DNA of 64,000 nucleotides from JAILEN01 sp036723975 (GCA_036723975.1 DAIMGJ010000013.1:1-64000); one strand, 5' to 3'; positions 40,986 to 50,395 are shown, counted from the stretch's first letter. Made by a program: numbers and translations. Notes: a model not told the origin generated them from the sequence alone.

Positions 40986-42275
40986 ATGAAAGTTTTGGTA
41001 GTAGGTAGCGGCGGAAGAGAACATGCGATTTGTCAGGCATTAAGCAAGAGCTCTCGTGTGACAGAGATTGTTTGTTGCCCGGGAAATGCAGGAATTGCAT
41101 CCATGCAGGCGGAAGGAAAAAAGATTTCCTGCGAACCCATTGGTGCAATGGAGTTTGATAAACTTGTTTCTTATGCAAAAGATAACGGAGTTGATTTTTC
41201 CGTAATCGGAATGGACGATCCTTTGGTTGGAGGAATCGTAGATGAATTCGAAAAGGCCGGACTCAAAGTCTTTGGACCGAGAAAGAATGCTGCAATTTTG
41301 GAAGGAAGCAAAGCCTTCTCTAAAGACTTAATGAAAAAATATAATATTCCTACTGCAGGATATGAAACCTTTGATGATGCGGACAAGGCCCTTGCGTATT
41401 TAGAGACTGCCAAGATGCCGATTGTTTTAAAAGCAGACGGATTGGCGTTGGGAAAAGGTGTTTTAATTTGCAATACCTTGGAGGAAGCGAAAGCTGGCGT
41501 AAAAGAAATTATGCTGGATAAGAAGTTTGGCTCTGCCGGCAATCATATGGTGGTGGAAGAGTTTATGACCGGACGCGAAGTATCTGTTCTTTCTTTCGTT
41601 GATGGCAATACCATTCAGATTATGTCCTCCGCACAGGATCATAAGCGTGCAGGGGATGGAGATACAGGCTTAAATACCGGTGGTATGGGAACCTTTTCTC
41701 CTTCACCGTTTTATACGAAAGAGGTGGATGAATTCTGTAAGGCAAACATCTACCAGAAGACTGTGGATGCCATGAAAGCGGAAGGCAGAGAGTTTAAGGG
41801 CGTTATTTTCTTTGGACTTATGTTAACCGAAGATGGCCCGAAGGTGTTGGAATACAATGCCAGATTCGGCGATCCTGAAGCACAGGTTGTTTTGCCACGC
41901 ATGAAAAACGATATTTTAGATGTGATGGAAGCTTGCGTGAATGGCACATTGGATCAACTTACCTTGGAGTTTGAAGACAATGCGGCGGTTTGCGTTGTCC
42001 TTGCTTCCGAAGGATATCCTGTTTCTTATGAAAAAGGATTCCCGATTACCGGATTTGAGAAATTTGATAACAAGAACTATTTCTGCTTCCATGCAGGAAC
42101 AGCCTTTGATAAAGATGGAAATATTGTAACCAATGGTGGACGTGTCCTTGGCATTACCGCAAAGGGAAGTGATTTGAAATCAGCTAGAGCTGAAGCATAC
42201 AAGGCATGCGAATGGATTTCCTTTAAAAACAAATACAAACGTAATGATATTGGAAAGGCAATTGACGAAGCTTAA
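40986..42275 (+). CDS. purD: Phosphoribosylamine-glycine ligase
   Basis: A 429-aa ATP-grasp enzyme. VVGSGGREHAICQAL opens the N domain; KADGLALGKGVLIC and VVEEFMTGREVSVLSF are ATP-grasp elements; LEYNARFGDPEAQVVLPRM holds the metal ligands. GAGGAG upstream sets the start. It immediately abuts the DUF4250 gene. Confidence 0.96.
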   Translation: MKVLVVGSGGREHAICQALSKSSRVTEIVCCPGNAGIASMQAEGKKISCEPIGAMEFDKLVSYAKDNGVDFSVIGMDDPLVGGIVDEFEKAGLKVFGPRKNAAILEGSKAFSKDLMKKYNIPTAGYETFDDADKALAYLETAKMPIVLKADGLALGKGVLICNTLEEAKAGVKEIMLDKKFGSAGNHMVVEEFMTGREVSVLSFVDGNTIQIMSSAQDHKRAGDGDTGLNTGGMGTFSPSPFYTKEVDEFCKANIYQKTVDAMKAEGREFKGVIFFGLMLTEDGPKVLEYNARFGDPEAQVVLPRMKNDILDVMEACVNGTLDQLTLEFEDNAAVCVVLASEGYPVSYEKGFPITGFEKFDNKNYFCFHAGTAFDKDGNIVTNGGRVLGITAKGSDLKSARAEAYKACEWISFKNKYKRNDIGKAIDEA

Positions 42276-42458
42276 ATGAATGAGAAATTACCAAGAGATC
42301 CGGTGATGTTGTTGTCGGTGGTAAACGCGAGATTAAGAGACTATTACGATAGTCTGGAAGATTTTTGTAAAGCAGAAGATGTAGAAAAATCGTGGGTGAT
42401 TGACACGATTTCTCCCATCAACTACTTTTATAATCCTTCCTCCAATCAGTTTGAATAA
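42276..42458 (+). CDS. DUF4250 family protein
   Basis: A 60-aa protein reading LPRDPVMLLSVVNARLRDYY, DSLEDFCKAEDV, then FYNPSSNQFE, the complete DUF4250 pattern. Function unknown. It starts directly after the purD stop and ends with a 13-bp tail-to-tail overlap with the ECF transporter gene on the other strand. Confidence 0.85.
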   Translation: MNEKLPRDPVMLLSVVNARLRDYYDSLEDFCKAEDVEKSWVIDTISPINYFYNPSSNQFE

Positions 42459-43006
42459 AGATTCTTTTTTAAGATTGGATCGAGGATAGGTCGAAGCACG
42501 GCGCCTAATATGACACCGAAGCTTCCCTGAACAATATTAAATACGATTCCTGAGGCGGCGGCTACGATTCCTGCAGAAACAGATGCGGAGTTTAGGCCGC
42601 CGCTTAGTATGCCTAGCAAAAAGATTTCGTACAGAAAGTATCCGATGACCATAAAAGCTTCTCCGAATACACCGGAGATGATAAAGGAAGCGGTTTTCTT
42701 TTTTTCGTTCCAGAATTTTTGAAATTCTTTATATAAAAACGCTGCGATAACTGCGGTAAGCGCCTTTATGACAAAGGTGGCCGGAGCATAGGTAAAATAT
42801 CCGCCGACCAAGTCCGCAAGCATGGATCCGAAACCGGCAGCAAATCCACCGTACACAGGTCCGAGCAGTGTACCGCAAATCAGAACAACGGCATCTCCGG
42901 GATGGATATAGCCCATTGTTGGTGTGGGTAGCTTTATGACAAAGGTTGCTACAAAGGTAAGAGCACTCAACAGTGCGGTAAAGATTAGTTTTTTTGTATG
43001 TTTCAT
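42446..43006 (-). CDS. ECF transporter S component
   Basis: A 186-aa substrate-binding membrane subunit of an energy-coupling factor transporter, with about six helices. LPTPTMGYIHPGDAVVLICG and FAAGFGSMLADLVGGYFTYAPATFVIKA match the vitamin-uptake S-component fold. The ATPase and T subunits are elsewhere. The vitamin is unknown; no riboswitch precedes it. AAAGGA suits the start at 43006 rather than 43015. Confidence 0.88.
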   Translation of the reverse strand: MKHTKKLIFTALLSALTFVATFVIKLPTPTMGYIHPGDAVVLICGTLLGPVYGGFAAGFGSMLADLVGGYFTYAPATFVIKALTAVIAAFLYKEFQKFWNEKKKTASFIISGVFGEAFMVIGYFLYEIFLLGILSGGLNSASVSAGIVAAASGIVFNIVQGSFGVILGAVLRPILDPILKKNLYSN

Positions 43007-43042
43007 ATTACGCATCCTTTCTGTGAGCTGTTTTCATGTGGA

Positions 43043-43072
43043 AGTATAGCACTGATGAAAAAGAAAATACAA
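43043..43072 (-). promoter_or_regulatory. Promoter of the ECF S-component gene
   Basis: On the minus strand TTGTAT (43067-43072), an 18-bp spacer and TATACT (43043-43048), 37 nt upstream of the start codon. Confidence 0.6.
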
Positions 43073-43144
43073 GAAATCAAAGGATATGAAAAAACTATGA
43101 TTTATTATAAAATAACTTTATATTTGAGGACTTGGTGAAGGATT

Positions 43145-44302
43145 ATGAAACAAAACAGAAAACGTAAATCGAGAGCAATTGTTATTAGCTTTGTGATTTT
43201 ATTTTTATCTTTGCTTTTGGCAGGGGGAGTGTTTTTCCATGCAGATGAATTGATTAAGGACAAATTTGCTGCAAAAGAAAGTACGCCCAAAGAGCCTGTG
43301 GCAGAAGAGGTGGTTGAGACAGTAAAGACACATAAAGAGGCACCGGAAGAAGAGATAAAAGATACTACAATCGTTATTACGGGAGATGTGGAGCTGTCCG
43401 AATATGTGCAAAGAAATTATGACGCCGGTGGCATAAACGGTGTGGTGGGCGACTCTCTTTTAAAAGAACTTCAGTCTGCAGACATATTGGAGATTAACAA
43501 TGAATTTTGTTTTTCCGAGCGTGGCGAAAAAGCTCCGGACAAACAGTATACATTTCGCGTGCATCCGTCCTATGTTTCTTTGCTTACGGATATGGGAGTG
43601 GATGTTGCCGGTTTGGCAAATAACCATGTGCTTGATTACGGAAAGGATGCCTTATCCGATACATTTACGACGCTTACCGATGCGGGAATCGAATATACCG
43701 GTGCAGGGGTAAGCCATGAGGATGCATCCAAGCTCGTAGTAAAAGAAGTAAACGGAAAGAAGTACGGTTTTTTGGCAGCGAGCCGTGTGATTCCGGTAGG
43801 TTCCTGGAATATTGATAATTCCCAGCCGGGTGTGTTTACCTGTTATGATACAACCGCACTTTGCAATTCTATTACAGCTGCAAAAGAACAGGTGGATTAT
43901 TTGTTTGTTTGTGTCCACTGGGGCGTGGAGCATACGACGGAACTGACGGATTATCAGGTGGCAAACGGCCATGCATATATTGATGCCGGGGCGGATGCGG
44001 TAATCGGTGCGCATCCTCATGTTTTACAGGGGATGGAGTATTACAACGGAAAACCGATTTTCTACAGTTTGGGCAATTTTATCTTTAATGAAAATATCAG
44101 CTCTACCATGGCTGTGAAAATCAAGGTGACACCAAGCGGTGAAATCTCTTATTCCATTCTGCCGGCCTATGCATCCGGTGCAAAAACACAAATGGCCGAG
44201 GGAGAGAAATACACATCCATTCTTTCTCATATGCAAAGTCTTTCTCCTACCGTATCTTTGGGAAGCGAAGGGGAAATAGGCGATGCTGGTTATGTTCCGT
44301 AA
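43145..44302 (+). CDS. CapA family protein
   Basis: A 385-aa protein with a signal-anchor (about residues 11-32) and an extracytoplasmic metallophosphatase-like domain of the PGA_cap/CapA type. Motifs: IVITGDVELS, EINNEFCFS, GLANNHVLDYG, CVHWGVEHTT, VIGAHPHVLQGMEYYNGKPIFYSLGNFIF. Bacterial CapA proteins act in poly-gamma-glutamate or related surface polymer handling, but capB/capC are not adjacent. A Glu-rich linker (residues 40-75) separates anchor and domain. GAAGGA upstream. Confidence 0.88.
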   Translation: MKQNRKRKSRAIVISFVILFLSLLLAGGVFFHADELIKDKFAAKESTPKEPVAEEVVETVKTHKEAPEEEIKDTTIVITGDVELSEYVQRNYDAGGINGVVGDSLLKELQSADILEINNEFCFSERGEKAPDKQYTFRVHPSYVSLLTDMGVDVAGLANNHVLDYGKDALSDTFTTLTDAGIEYTGAGVSHEDASKLVVKEVNGKKYGFLAASRVIPVGSWNIDNSQPGVFTCYDTTALCNSITAAKEQVDYLFVCVHWGVEHTTELTDYQVANGHAYIDAGADAVIGAHPHVLQGMEYYNGKPIFYSLGNFIFNENISSTMAVKIKVTPSGEISYSILPAYASGAKTQMAEGEKYTSILSHMQSLSPTVSLGSEGEIGDAGYVP

Positions 44303-44331
44303 AATGTGCAAACTTTTTTTCCTATACCATT

Positions 44332-44345
44332 GAAAAAATTTTTTC
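44332..44345. promoter_or_regulatory. Palindrome upstream of pta
   Basis: The perfect 14-bp palindrome GAAAAAATTTTTTC sits about 100 nt before the pta start, followed by a short TGGTTTTACCA hairpin at about 44364-44374. The 138-nt pta leader contains several AT-rich -10-like boxes; the true promoter is not clear. Confidence 0.3.
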
Positions 44346-44440
44346 ACGTGTTATTATGTATAGGTGGTTTTACCACATGTGACGAAAAACGTTACTTGAG
44401 AGTACTATTATAAAATTATAAGAAAGTTGAGGTTTTTCAA

Positions 44441-45436
44441 ATGTTTGGATTTGGAGACATGATTGCGACTTTGAAAAAAAGTCCAAAAACTATCGTATTT
44501 ACAGAAGGTTCTGATTCACGTATTTTAGAGGCTTCTTCAAGACTTTTGGCTTCTAATTTCTTAAAGCCGATCTTACTCGGTAACCCGGATGAGATTAAAA
44601 ATGCTGCAGAAGAAGCAGGTTATAACATTAATGGAGCTACAATTATCGATCCTGAAAACTATGATCGTTTTGATGAAATGGTTGAGTTGTTCTGTGAGCT
44701 TCGTAAATCTAAGGGTGTTACTCCGGAAGAGGCAAAGAAGATATTATCCGGAGCAAACTACTTCGGTACTATGCTTGTAAAGATGGGTGTTGCTGATGCA
44801 TTACTTGGTGGTGCTACATATTCTACAGCAGATACCGTTCGCCCTGCATTACAGTTGATTAAGACAAAGCCGGGTAACTCCGTTGTTTCCTCATGCTTTA
44901 TCTTGGTTCGTCCTTCTGCTACAGGTGAGAACGAAGTACTTGCTATGGCTGACTGTGCAATCAACATTAAGCCGACAGAGGATGAGCTTGTTGAAATCGC
45001 CGGTGAGACAGCAGAGTGTGCTAAGATTTTCGGTGTTGATCCGAAGGTTGCATTCTTAAGCTATTCTACTCTTGGCTCAGGAAAGGGCGAAGATGTTGAC
45101 AAGATGCGAAATGCAGCTGCAAAGGCAAAGGAAAAATATCCGAACCTTCCAATCGAAGGAGAAATGCAGTTCGATGCTGCTGTATCTCCACGTGTTGCTA
45201 AGACAAAATGCCCGGGCTCTGAAGTTGCCGGTCATGCAAATACATTTATCTTCCCGGACATCAACGCAGGAAACATTGGTTACAAGATTGCTCAGCGTCT
45301 TGGTAACTTCGAAGCTTACGGACCAATCCTTCTTGGTTTAAATGCTTCCATAAACGATCTTTCCCGTGGATGTAACGCGATTGAAGTTTATTCTATGGCA
45401 ATCATTACTGCAGCACTTGCATGCAATAACGACTAA
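44441..45436 (+). CDS. pta: Phosphate acetyltransferase
   Basis: A 331-aa enzyme interconverting acetyl-CoA and acetyl phosphate for acetate production. VFTEGSDSRILEASSRL, GGATYSTADTVRPALQLI, FLSYSTLGSGKG and EGEMQFDAAVSPRVAKTKCPGSEVAGHANTFIFPD are the family blocks in order; PDINAGNIGYKIAQRL follows. Length is that of the short, single-domain Pta. ackA is not adjacent. It is followed by a strong terminator. Confidence 0.96.
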   Translation: MFGFGDMIATLKKSPKTIVFTEGSDSRILEASSRLLASNFLKPILLGNPDEIKNAAEEAGYNINGATIIDPENYDRFDEMVELFCELRKSKGVTPEEAKKILSGANYFGTMLVKMGVADALLGGATYSTADTVRPALQLIKTKPGNSVVSSCFILVRPSATGENEVLAMADCAINIKPTEDELVEIAGETAECAKIFGVDPKVAFLSYSTLGSGKGEDVDKMRNAAAKAKEKYPNLPIEGEMQFDAAVSPRVAKTKCPGSEVAGHANTFIFPDINAGNIGYKIAQRLGNFEAYGPILLGLNASINDLSRGCNAIEVYSMAIITAALACNND

Positions 45437-45467
45437 TACTTTTTACAACTGTTTTGAATGAAATATT

Positions 45468-45510
45468 AAGCCGCAAAGATACAAAAAACGTGTCTTTGCG
45501 GCTTGTTTTA
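45468..45510 (+). terminator. Terminator of pta
   Basis: A 12-bp perfect stem AAGCCGCAAAGA/TCTTTGCGGCTT, extended by three more pairs including one G-U, followed by GTTTT. Confidence 0.8.
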
Positions 45511-45519
45511 TGGGAAAAT

Positions 45520-45537
45520 TTGTTAATTTTTAGACAA
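45520..45537. promoter_or_regulatory. Rex-like operator upstream of the hydrogenase operon
   Basis: TTGTTAATTTTTAGACAA matches TTGTTAA-N4-TTAACAA at 12 of 14 defined positions, immediately upstream of the -35 region of the candidate promoter. Hydrogenase operons are known Rex targets in Clostridia. Confidence 0.55.
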
Positions 45538-45560
45538 CTGTGGCGTATTTAACCTTCATT

Positions 45561-45569
45561 TGTTACAAT
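45561..45569 (+). promoter_or_regulatory. Extended -10 promoter of the hydrogenase operon
   Basis: TGTTACAAT is an extended -10 with a weak -35 region, 67 nt before the start codon. The leader contains the inverted repeat GTATT/AATAC (45576-45598) and two copies of an AAYGAAGGA-like stretch. Confidence 0.5.
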
Positions 45570-45635
45570 GAAAAAGTATTGTATGAAATGGATAATACTT
45601 CAAGGGTAAAAATGAAGGATTAGAAGGGGGTTTTT

Positions 45636-47471
45636 ATGGCACAGTTGCAAATTGAATCGCCTGGAATGTTACACCAGGCATATCAGCAGTTTGCCGATCA
45701 CGTAACAAGAAAGGTACAGGCGACTCCGAAGGGAGTTTGTCCCGTAGACCTTACACTAAATGCGCTTCGAATGAGTCATGTGGAATCATGCGGAAAGTGC
45801 ACACCTTGTCGTATCGGGCTTTCACGTCTTGCTGATATGATTGAAGAAATCTTGGATGGAGAAGGTAATGAGAATTCTGTAAAAGAAATCGAAGAATTGG
45901 CAACAGTAATTCGAGATACGGCAGATTGCGCTATCGGATATGAAGCGGCCAATCTGGTATTAAATTCATTAAAGTATTTCCGGGAAGACTACGAACGTCA
46001 CGTAGTCAAATCTTATTGTCTTTACACTATGGATAATTCCATTCCCTGTGCGGCTATTTGTCCGGCCCATGTGGATGTGCCGGGTTATATTGCGTTAACC
46101 GGCGCCGGAAAGTGTGAAGATGCCGTTCGTCTTATTCGAAGAGATAATCCATTCCCATCGGTATGCGGATATGTTTGTGAGCATCCTTGCGAGGATCATT
46201 GTCGTCGCTCCATGGTAGATGCAGCAATTAATATTTGCGGAATTAAGCGTTATGCGGTTGATCATGCAAAAGAGATTGCACAGGAAAATCGCGCGGAGTC
46301 TACGGGAAAGAAAATTGCTGTGGTTGGCGGCGGTCCCGGTGGTTTGACATCCGCATATTTCCTTCGCTTGATGGGACACGATGTATGCGTCTATGAGCAA
46401 CGAAAGAAACTTGGCGGTATGCTTCGTTACGGTATTCCTGATTATCGCCTGCCACAGGATGTTTTGGATAAGGATATTCAGTACATTTTGGACGCAGGGG
46501 TGGAAGTAAAGCTGAACACCAATATCGGTACCGATGTTACCATTGAGGACTTAAAAAAGAATTATGATGCAGTGTATGTATCCATCGGAGCCCATGATGA
46601 TAAGAAACTTCGCATCGATGGGGAAGACGGAAAAGGGGTGGTATCTGCTGTTGAGATGCTTCGCTCCGTTGGAGAAGGAGAGAAGAAGGATTTTTCCGGA
46701 AAGACGGTACTTGTTATCGGCGGAGGAAATGTTGCTATGGATGCAACCCGTACCTCACTTCGTTTGGGTGCAAAGAGAGTAACTTGTGTATATCGTCGTC
46801 GAATAGCGGATATGACTGCTCTCCCTGAGGAAATAGAAGAAGCACAGGCAGAAGGTGCTGAAATCCTAACGCTTCATGCACCGGATCATATCGAGTTAAA
46901 CGATGCGGGAGAGGTAGTAGCACTTTGGGCGCAGCCGCAAATTATTTCTTCTGTTGGCGATGACGGAAGAACCGGAGTTCGCAAGGCAAATAAAGAGCTG
47001 GTTCGTATTCCGTGTGACATCATCGTGGTCGCAATCGGTCAGGCAATTCATGCCGGTGAACTTGAACCGGGCGGAATCGAAACAGAACGTGGAGTAATCA
47101 AAGCGGATTTATCTACTTTTGTGCCGGGAAGCGGAAATGTATTTGCCGGAGGTGATGCGGTGTCAGGACCTGCTACGGTGATTCGTGCCATTGCCGCAGG
47201 AAAAGTTGCTGCAAAAAATATCGATGATTTCTTGGGATTCGATCATAAAATTACCGTGGATGTTGATATTCCGGCTCCGGATCTTTCCAACAAAGCGGCT
47301 TGTGGTCGGGTAACCTTAAAAAGCAGACATATACATGACATTTCAGGAGATTTTGATCTTGTGGGTGTTGGAATGAGCGAAGAAGAATGCCATCAGGAAT
47401 GTGGACGTTGCTTACGTTGCGATCATTTTGGACTTGGTGTCTTTAAAGGAGGAAGAATCAGAGAATGGTAA
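45636..47471 (+). CDS. GltD-like NAD(P)H oxidoreductase with NuoF-type Fe-S domain
   Basis: A 611-aa flavoprotein and likely electron partner of the hydrogenase downstream. The N-terminal 110 residues are a NuoF C-terminal-type [4Fe-4S] domain (ESCGKCTPCRIGLSRL, then DCAIG), without the NuoF FMN domain. From about residue 135 it is GltD/NfnB-like: CPAHVDVPGYI and CGYVCEHPCEDHCRR for Fe-S clusters, VVGGGPGGLTSAYF for FAD, VLVIGGGNVAMDA for NAD(P)H, and FAGGDAVSGPATVIRAI. A C-terminal ECGRCLRCDH motif adds Cys ligands. RBS GAAGGGGG. It overlaps hydA by 7 nt. Confidence 0.85.
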   Translation: MAQLQIESPGMLHQAYQQFADHVTRKVQATPKGVCPVDLTLNALRMSHVESCGKCTPCRIGLSRLADMIEEILDGEGNENSVKEIEELATVIRDTADCAIGYEAANLVLNSLKYFREDYERHVVKSYCLYTMDNSIPCAAICPAHVDVPGYIALTGAGKCEDAVRLIRRDNPFPSVCGYVCEHPCEDHCRRSMVDAAINICGIKRYAVDHAKEIAQENRAESTGKKIAVVGGGPGGLTSAYFLRLMGHDVCVYEQRKKLGGMLRYGIPDYRLPQDVLDKDIQYILDAGVEVKLNTNIGTDVTIEDLKKNYDAVYVSIGAHDDKKLRIDGEDGKGVVSAVEMLRSVGEGEKKDFSGKTVLVIGGGNVAMDATRTSLRLGAKRVTCVYRRRIADMTALPEEIEEAQAEGAEILTLHAPDHIELNDAGEVVALWAQPQIISSVGDDGRTGVRKANKELVRIPCDIIVVAIGQAIHAGELEPGGIETERGVIKADLSTFVPGSGNVFAGGDAVSGPATVIRAIAAGKVAAKNIDDFLGFDHKITVDVDIPAPDLSNKAACGRVTLKSRHIHDISGDFDLVGVGMSEEECHQECGRCLRCDHFGLGVFKGGRIREW

Positions 47472-49216
47472 ATATCAAGATTAACGGTACTCCTTATCAG
47501 GTTGAAGACGGAAGTACCATTATGGAAGCTGCAAAGGTAGCAAATGTAGAGATTCCGCACCTTTGCTATTTAAAAGATATTAATGAAATCGGTGCCTGCA
47601 GACTTTGTTGTGTTGAAGTTGAGGGAGAAAACAAACTTGTTCCGGCTTGCGATAATGTGGTAGCGGAGGGAATGAGTATTATTACAAATTCACCCCGGGT
47701 AAGAAAAGCTTCACGTACGAATTTGGAACTGATTATGAGTAAGCATAACGGAAACTGCACCACTTGCGTACGAAATGGTAATTGTCAGTTGCAGAATTTG
47801 TGCATCGACTTTTCCCTTGATACAGAGCTGTATGAAAAGTATCACGAACCGGAGAAGAAATTGCCCTGGAAGGAAGGCTATCCGCTTATTCGTGATAACG
47901 ACAAATGTATTAAGTGTATGCGCTGTATTCAGATTTGCGATAAGGTGCAGACGATGCATATCTGGGATACTCTGGGAACCGGAAAGCATACCCATATCGG
48001 TACCTTTGACGGAAGAAGCATTCATCACACAGACTGTACCCTTTGCGGTCAGTGTATTACACACTGCCCGGTGGGTGCACTTCGTACAAGAGATGATACG
48101 GACCGTGTGATTGAAGCGATTTGCGATCCGGAGATAGTTACAGTATTCCAGATTGCGCCGGCGATTCGAACCGCCTGGGGAGAACCCTTTGGACTGGATG
48201 CAAAAACGGCTACGGTAAATCGTTTGGCCGGCTGTTTGAAACAGTTGGGAGCAGATTATGTATTTGATACCTCCTTTTCGGCAGATCTTACGATTATGGA
48301 AGAGGGAAATGAATTCTTACAGCGTCTTGAAAAGGGCGATATGGAAAAATACCCGATGTTTACAAGCTGTTGTCCGGGATGGATTCGTTTTATTAAAAAG
48401 CAATTTCCGGAACTTGTGCCGCAGCTTTCTTCCGCAAAGAGCCCGCAGCAGATGTTCGGTGCTGTGATGAAGACCTATTTTGCGGAAAAAATCGGCGTGA
48501 ATCCGGAAAAAATCTTTACGGTTTCCATCATGCCCTGTGTTGCGAAAAAAGCAGAGTGCGATATGGATTCTATGAAGACTTCCTTCGGCAAAAATGATGT
48601 GGATGTGGTTCTTACCACAAGAGAAATAACACGACTTTTAAAGAAGGAGCATATTCCTGCTGATCGTGTAGCGGATGTGGCGTTTGATAACATTATGGGT
48701 GAATACACCGGTGCCGGAGTAATCTTCGGTACTACCGGAGGTGTCATGGAGGCAGCCCTTCGTACCGCATACTTCAAAGTGATGGGTGAAAATCCACCTG
48801 CGGATTTGTTTAAAGAAGTAAATGGATTTGAAGGACATGAGAATTATCCATGGACAGAGAAAGAGTTTGACTTAAAAGGTACAAAGGTGCGAATCGCGGT
48901 GGTAAGTTCTTTAGGACATGCACGAGCACTTTGTGAGGCGGTGCTTCGTGAAGAAGTATCTTATGACTTTGTGGAAGTCATGGCTTGCCCGGGCGGATGT
49001 TCCGGCGGTGGCGGACAGCCAATCAATACGGAGGATGAGGAGCGCGCATTGTCTCGCGGTAAGCACCTTCACGAATTGGATCGTGATATGCCGCTTCGAT
49101 TCTCCCACGAGAATAAGGATGTGATTACATTGTATAAGGAGTTTTTAGGCGAACCTTTGTCAGAGAAATCCGAAGAATTATTACATGTAAAACATTCCCT
49201 TGATTTTAAATTTTAA
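47465..49216 (+). CDS. hydA: [FeFe] hydrogenase, GltD-linked (group A2-like)
   Basis: A 583-aa hydrogenase. Domains: [2Fe-2S] plant-type (IGACRLCCVEVEG), His-Cys3 cluster (HNGNCTTCVRNGNCQL), two [4Fe-4S] clusters (KCIKCMRCIQICDK and CTLCGQCITHCPVG), then the H-cluster with L1 FTSCCPGW, L2 IMPCVAKKAECD and L3 EVMACPGGCSGGGGQP; a short small-subunit-like tail follows. All catalytic cysteines are intact. The partner gene upstream is GltD-like rather than HydB, which fits group A2 rather than the bifurcating HydABC type. The maturases HydEFG are not in the window. Confidence 0.95.
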   Translation: MVNIKINGTPYQVEDGSTIMEAAKVANVEIPHLCYLKDINEIGACRLCCVEVEGENKLVPACDNVVAEGMSIITNSPRVRKASRTNLELIMSKHNGNCTTCVRNGNCQLQNLCIDFSLDTELYEKYHEPEKKLPWKEGYPLIRDNDKCIKCMRCIQICDKVQTMHIWDTLGTGKHTHIGTFDGRSIHHTDCTLCGQCITHCPVGALRTRDDTDRVIEAICDPEIVTVFQIAPAIRTAWGEPFGLDAKTATVNRLAGCLKQLGADYVFDTSFSADLTIMEEGNEFLQRLEKGDMEKYPMFTSCCPGWIRFIKKQFPELVPQLSSAKSPQQMFGAVMKTYFAEKIGVNPEKIFTVSIMPCVAKKAECDMDSMKTSFGKNDVDVVLTTREITRLLKKEHIPADRVADVAFDNIMGEYTGAGVIFGTTGGVMEAALRTAYFKVMGENPPADLFKEVNGFEGHENYPWTEKEFDLKGTKVRIAVVSSLGHARALCEAVLREEVSYDFVEVMACPGGCSGGGGQPINTEDEERALSRGKHLHELDRDMPLRFSHENKDVITLYKEFLGEPLSEKSEELLHVKHSLDFKF

Positions 49217-49223
49217 TCCTATT

Positions 49224-49254
49224 AGGGCTTTGGATATAATCCAAAGCCCTTTTT
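49224..49254 (+). terminator. Terminator of the hydrogenase operon
   Basis: An 11-bp perfect stem AGGGCTTTGGA/TCCAAAGCCCT with a 5-nt loop and T5, 8 nt after the hydA stop. Confidence 0.85.
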
Positions 49255-49300
49255 CTTGTGAAAAAACAAAGGAAAAATACAATATTTTGTGGTATTTTGG

Positions 49301-49329
49301 TTGGATGAAGCGGGGATAAATGCTATAAT
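49301..49329 (+). promoter_or_regulatory. Promoter of the thyA-dfrA-ilv run
   Basis: TTGGAT (49301-49306), a 17-bp spacer and a perfect TATAAT (49324-49329), 36 nt upstream of the next start codon. Confidence 0.75.
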
Positions 49330-49364
49330 TACACTGTATGTGTAGGATTAGAAGGAGTAGCAAT

Positions 49365-50384
49365 ATGTCTATATTTGAATATATTCAAAAGAATTTAGTG
49401 GATGACGATCATTTGCCGTCGGATTTTTCTCTTCCAAAGCTGGAAGAAAAGGGACTTCCATGGGTAGACGGAGGTAAAGACGGCGTATTTTTGTATCATG
49501 TGGGAGAAAAGAACATTGATGAAACTGATGAACTTCAGATTCAGGCGGCCATCAATATGCTTCGCCCGGGTTCTACTAAGGATGTTTTTGAAACGATTGA
49601 TCTCATATTTTCCAATATGGGTGAAAAGTACGGTGCTTTGGCGTTGATTGATGTGATTCAGCTGTACATTCCGGAACATGCGACAGAATTGGATGCGGAA
49701 ATGATTTTCCAGTATTCCATTCATGCCATTACAGAATCCGATGACAGAGAAATCGTAAAGATTGGTATAGAACTTCAGGAAGTATTTCAGGTGCAGGAAG
49801 ATGATATCAAGGACTTGATTCGTCTTATGGCTCTTTCCGATGAGTTTGCGTTGTTTTGCTTTTATGTTATGAAAAGTTGGGACGATGGCGATACCGCAAT
49901 TATGGAAGCCGGTAAACGACTTCATGGTTGGGGACGCATCCATGCGGTACAGATGGTGGAGCCGAAGACGGCGGCTATCAAAGCTTGGTTGATTAGAGAA
50001 GCGGTAGACAATACCGTGGACCTAAACTACTCCGCATTTGAATGCTTTGAAAAGGGCGGTGCTCGAGAAAAATTAAAACGTGAGATTTCCCAGGAAGAGT
50101 TTAAGGGAATTGCAACGATTATTCAGTCCATTATGGCAGGTGGCCCAAACGGTGGTATCGAAGGCTTGGCAAACAGCGAGGAAGTGGTACGTGATTTTGT
50201 TGCCCAGGCCTTAAAGCACGAGTTGGATGTGGAGACCTATGAACTTATTTGGAGTATGGGAGTTTTGATTTCCGACAATCCAAGAGCCATTGATGTTTCT
50301 AAAAATATTGAAAGCATTATTACTGACCCGCATTGCAAAGAAGTGATGGAAAAAGCGGGCAAAGAGTTAAAGGATGAAAAATAA
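49365..50384 (+). CDS. Conserved hypothetical helical protein, 339 aa
   Basis: A soluble, acidic, mostly helical protein with HEAT-like stretches (ETIDLIFSNMGEKYGALALIDVIQLY, QAAINMLRPGSTKDV). No catalytic motif was recognised. AAGGAG upstream fixes the start at 49365. It is the first gene after a strong promoter and lies 11 nt before thyA, so it shares the transcript with thymidylate and folate genes. Related proteins seem restricted to Lachnospiraceae-type genomes; function unknown. Confidence 0.7.
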   Translation: MSIFEYIQKNLVDDDHLPSDFSLPKLEEKGLPWVDGGKDGVFLYHVGEKNIDETDELQIQAAINMLRPGSTKDVFETIDLIFSNMGEKYGALALIDVIQLYIPEHATELDAEMIFQYSIHAITESDDREIVKIGIELQEVFQVQEDDIKDLIRLMALSDEFALFCFYVMKSWDDGDTAIMEAGKRLHGWGRIHAVQMVEPKTAAIKAWLIREAVDNTVDLNYSAFECFEKGGAREKLKREISQEEFKGIATIIQSIMAGGPNGGIEGLANSEEVVRDFVAQALKHELDVETYELIWSMGVLISDNPRAIDVSKNIESIITDPHCKEVMEKAGKELKDEK

Positions 50385-50395
50385 GGAGAGGGAAA

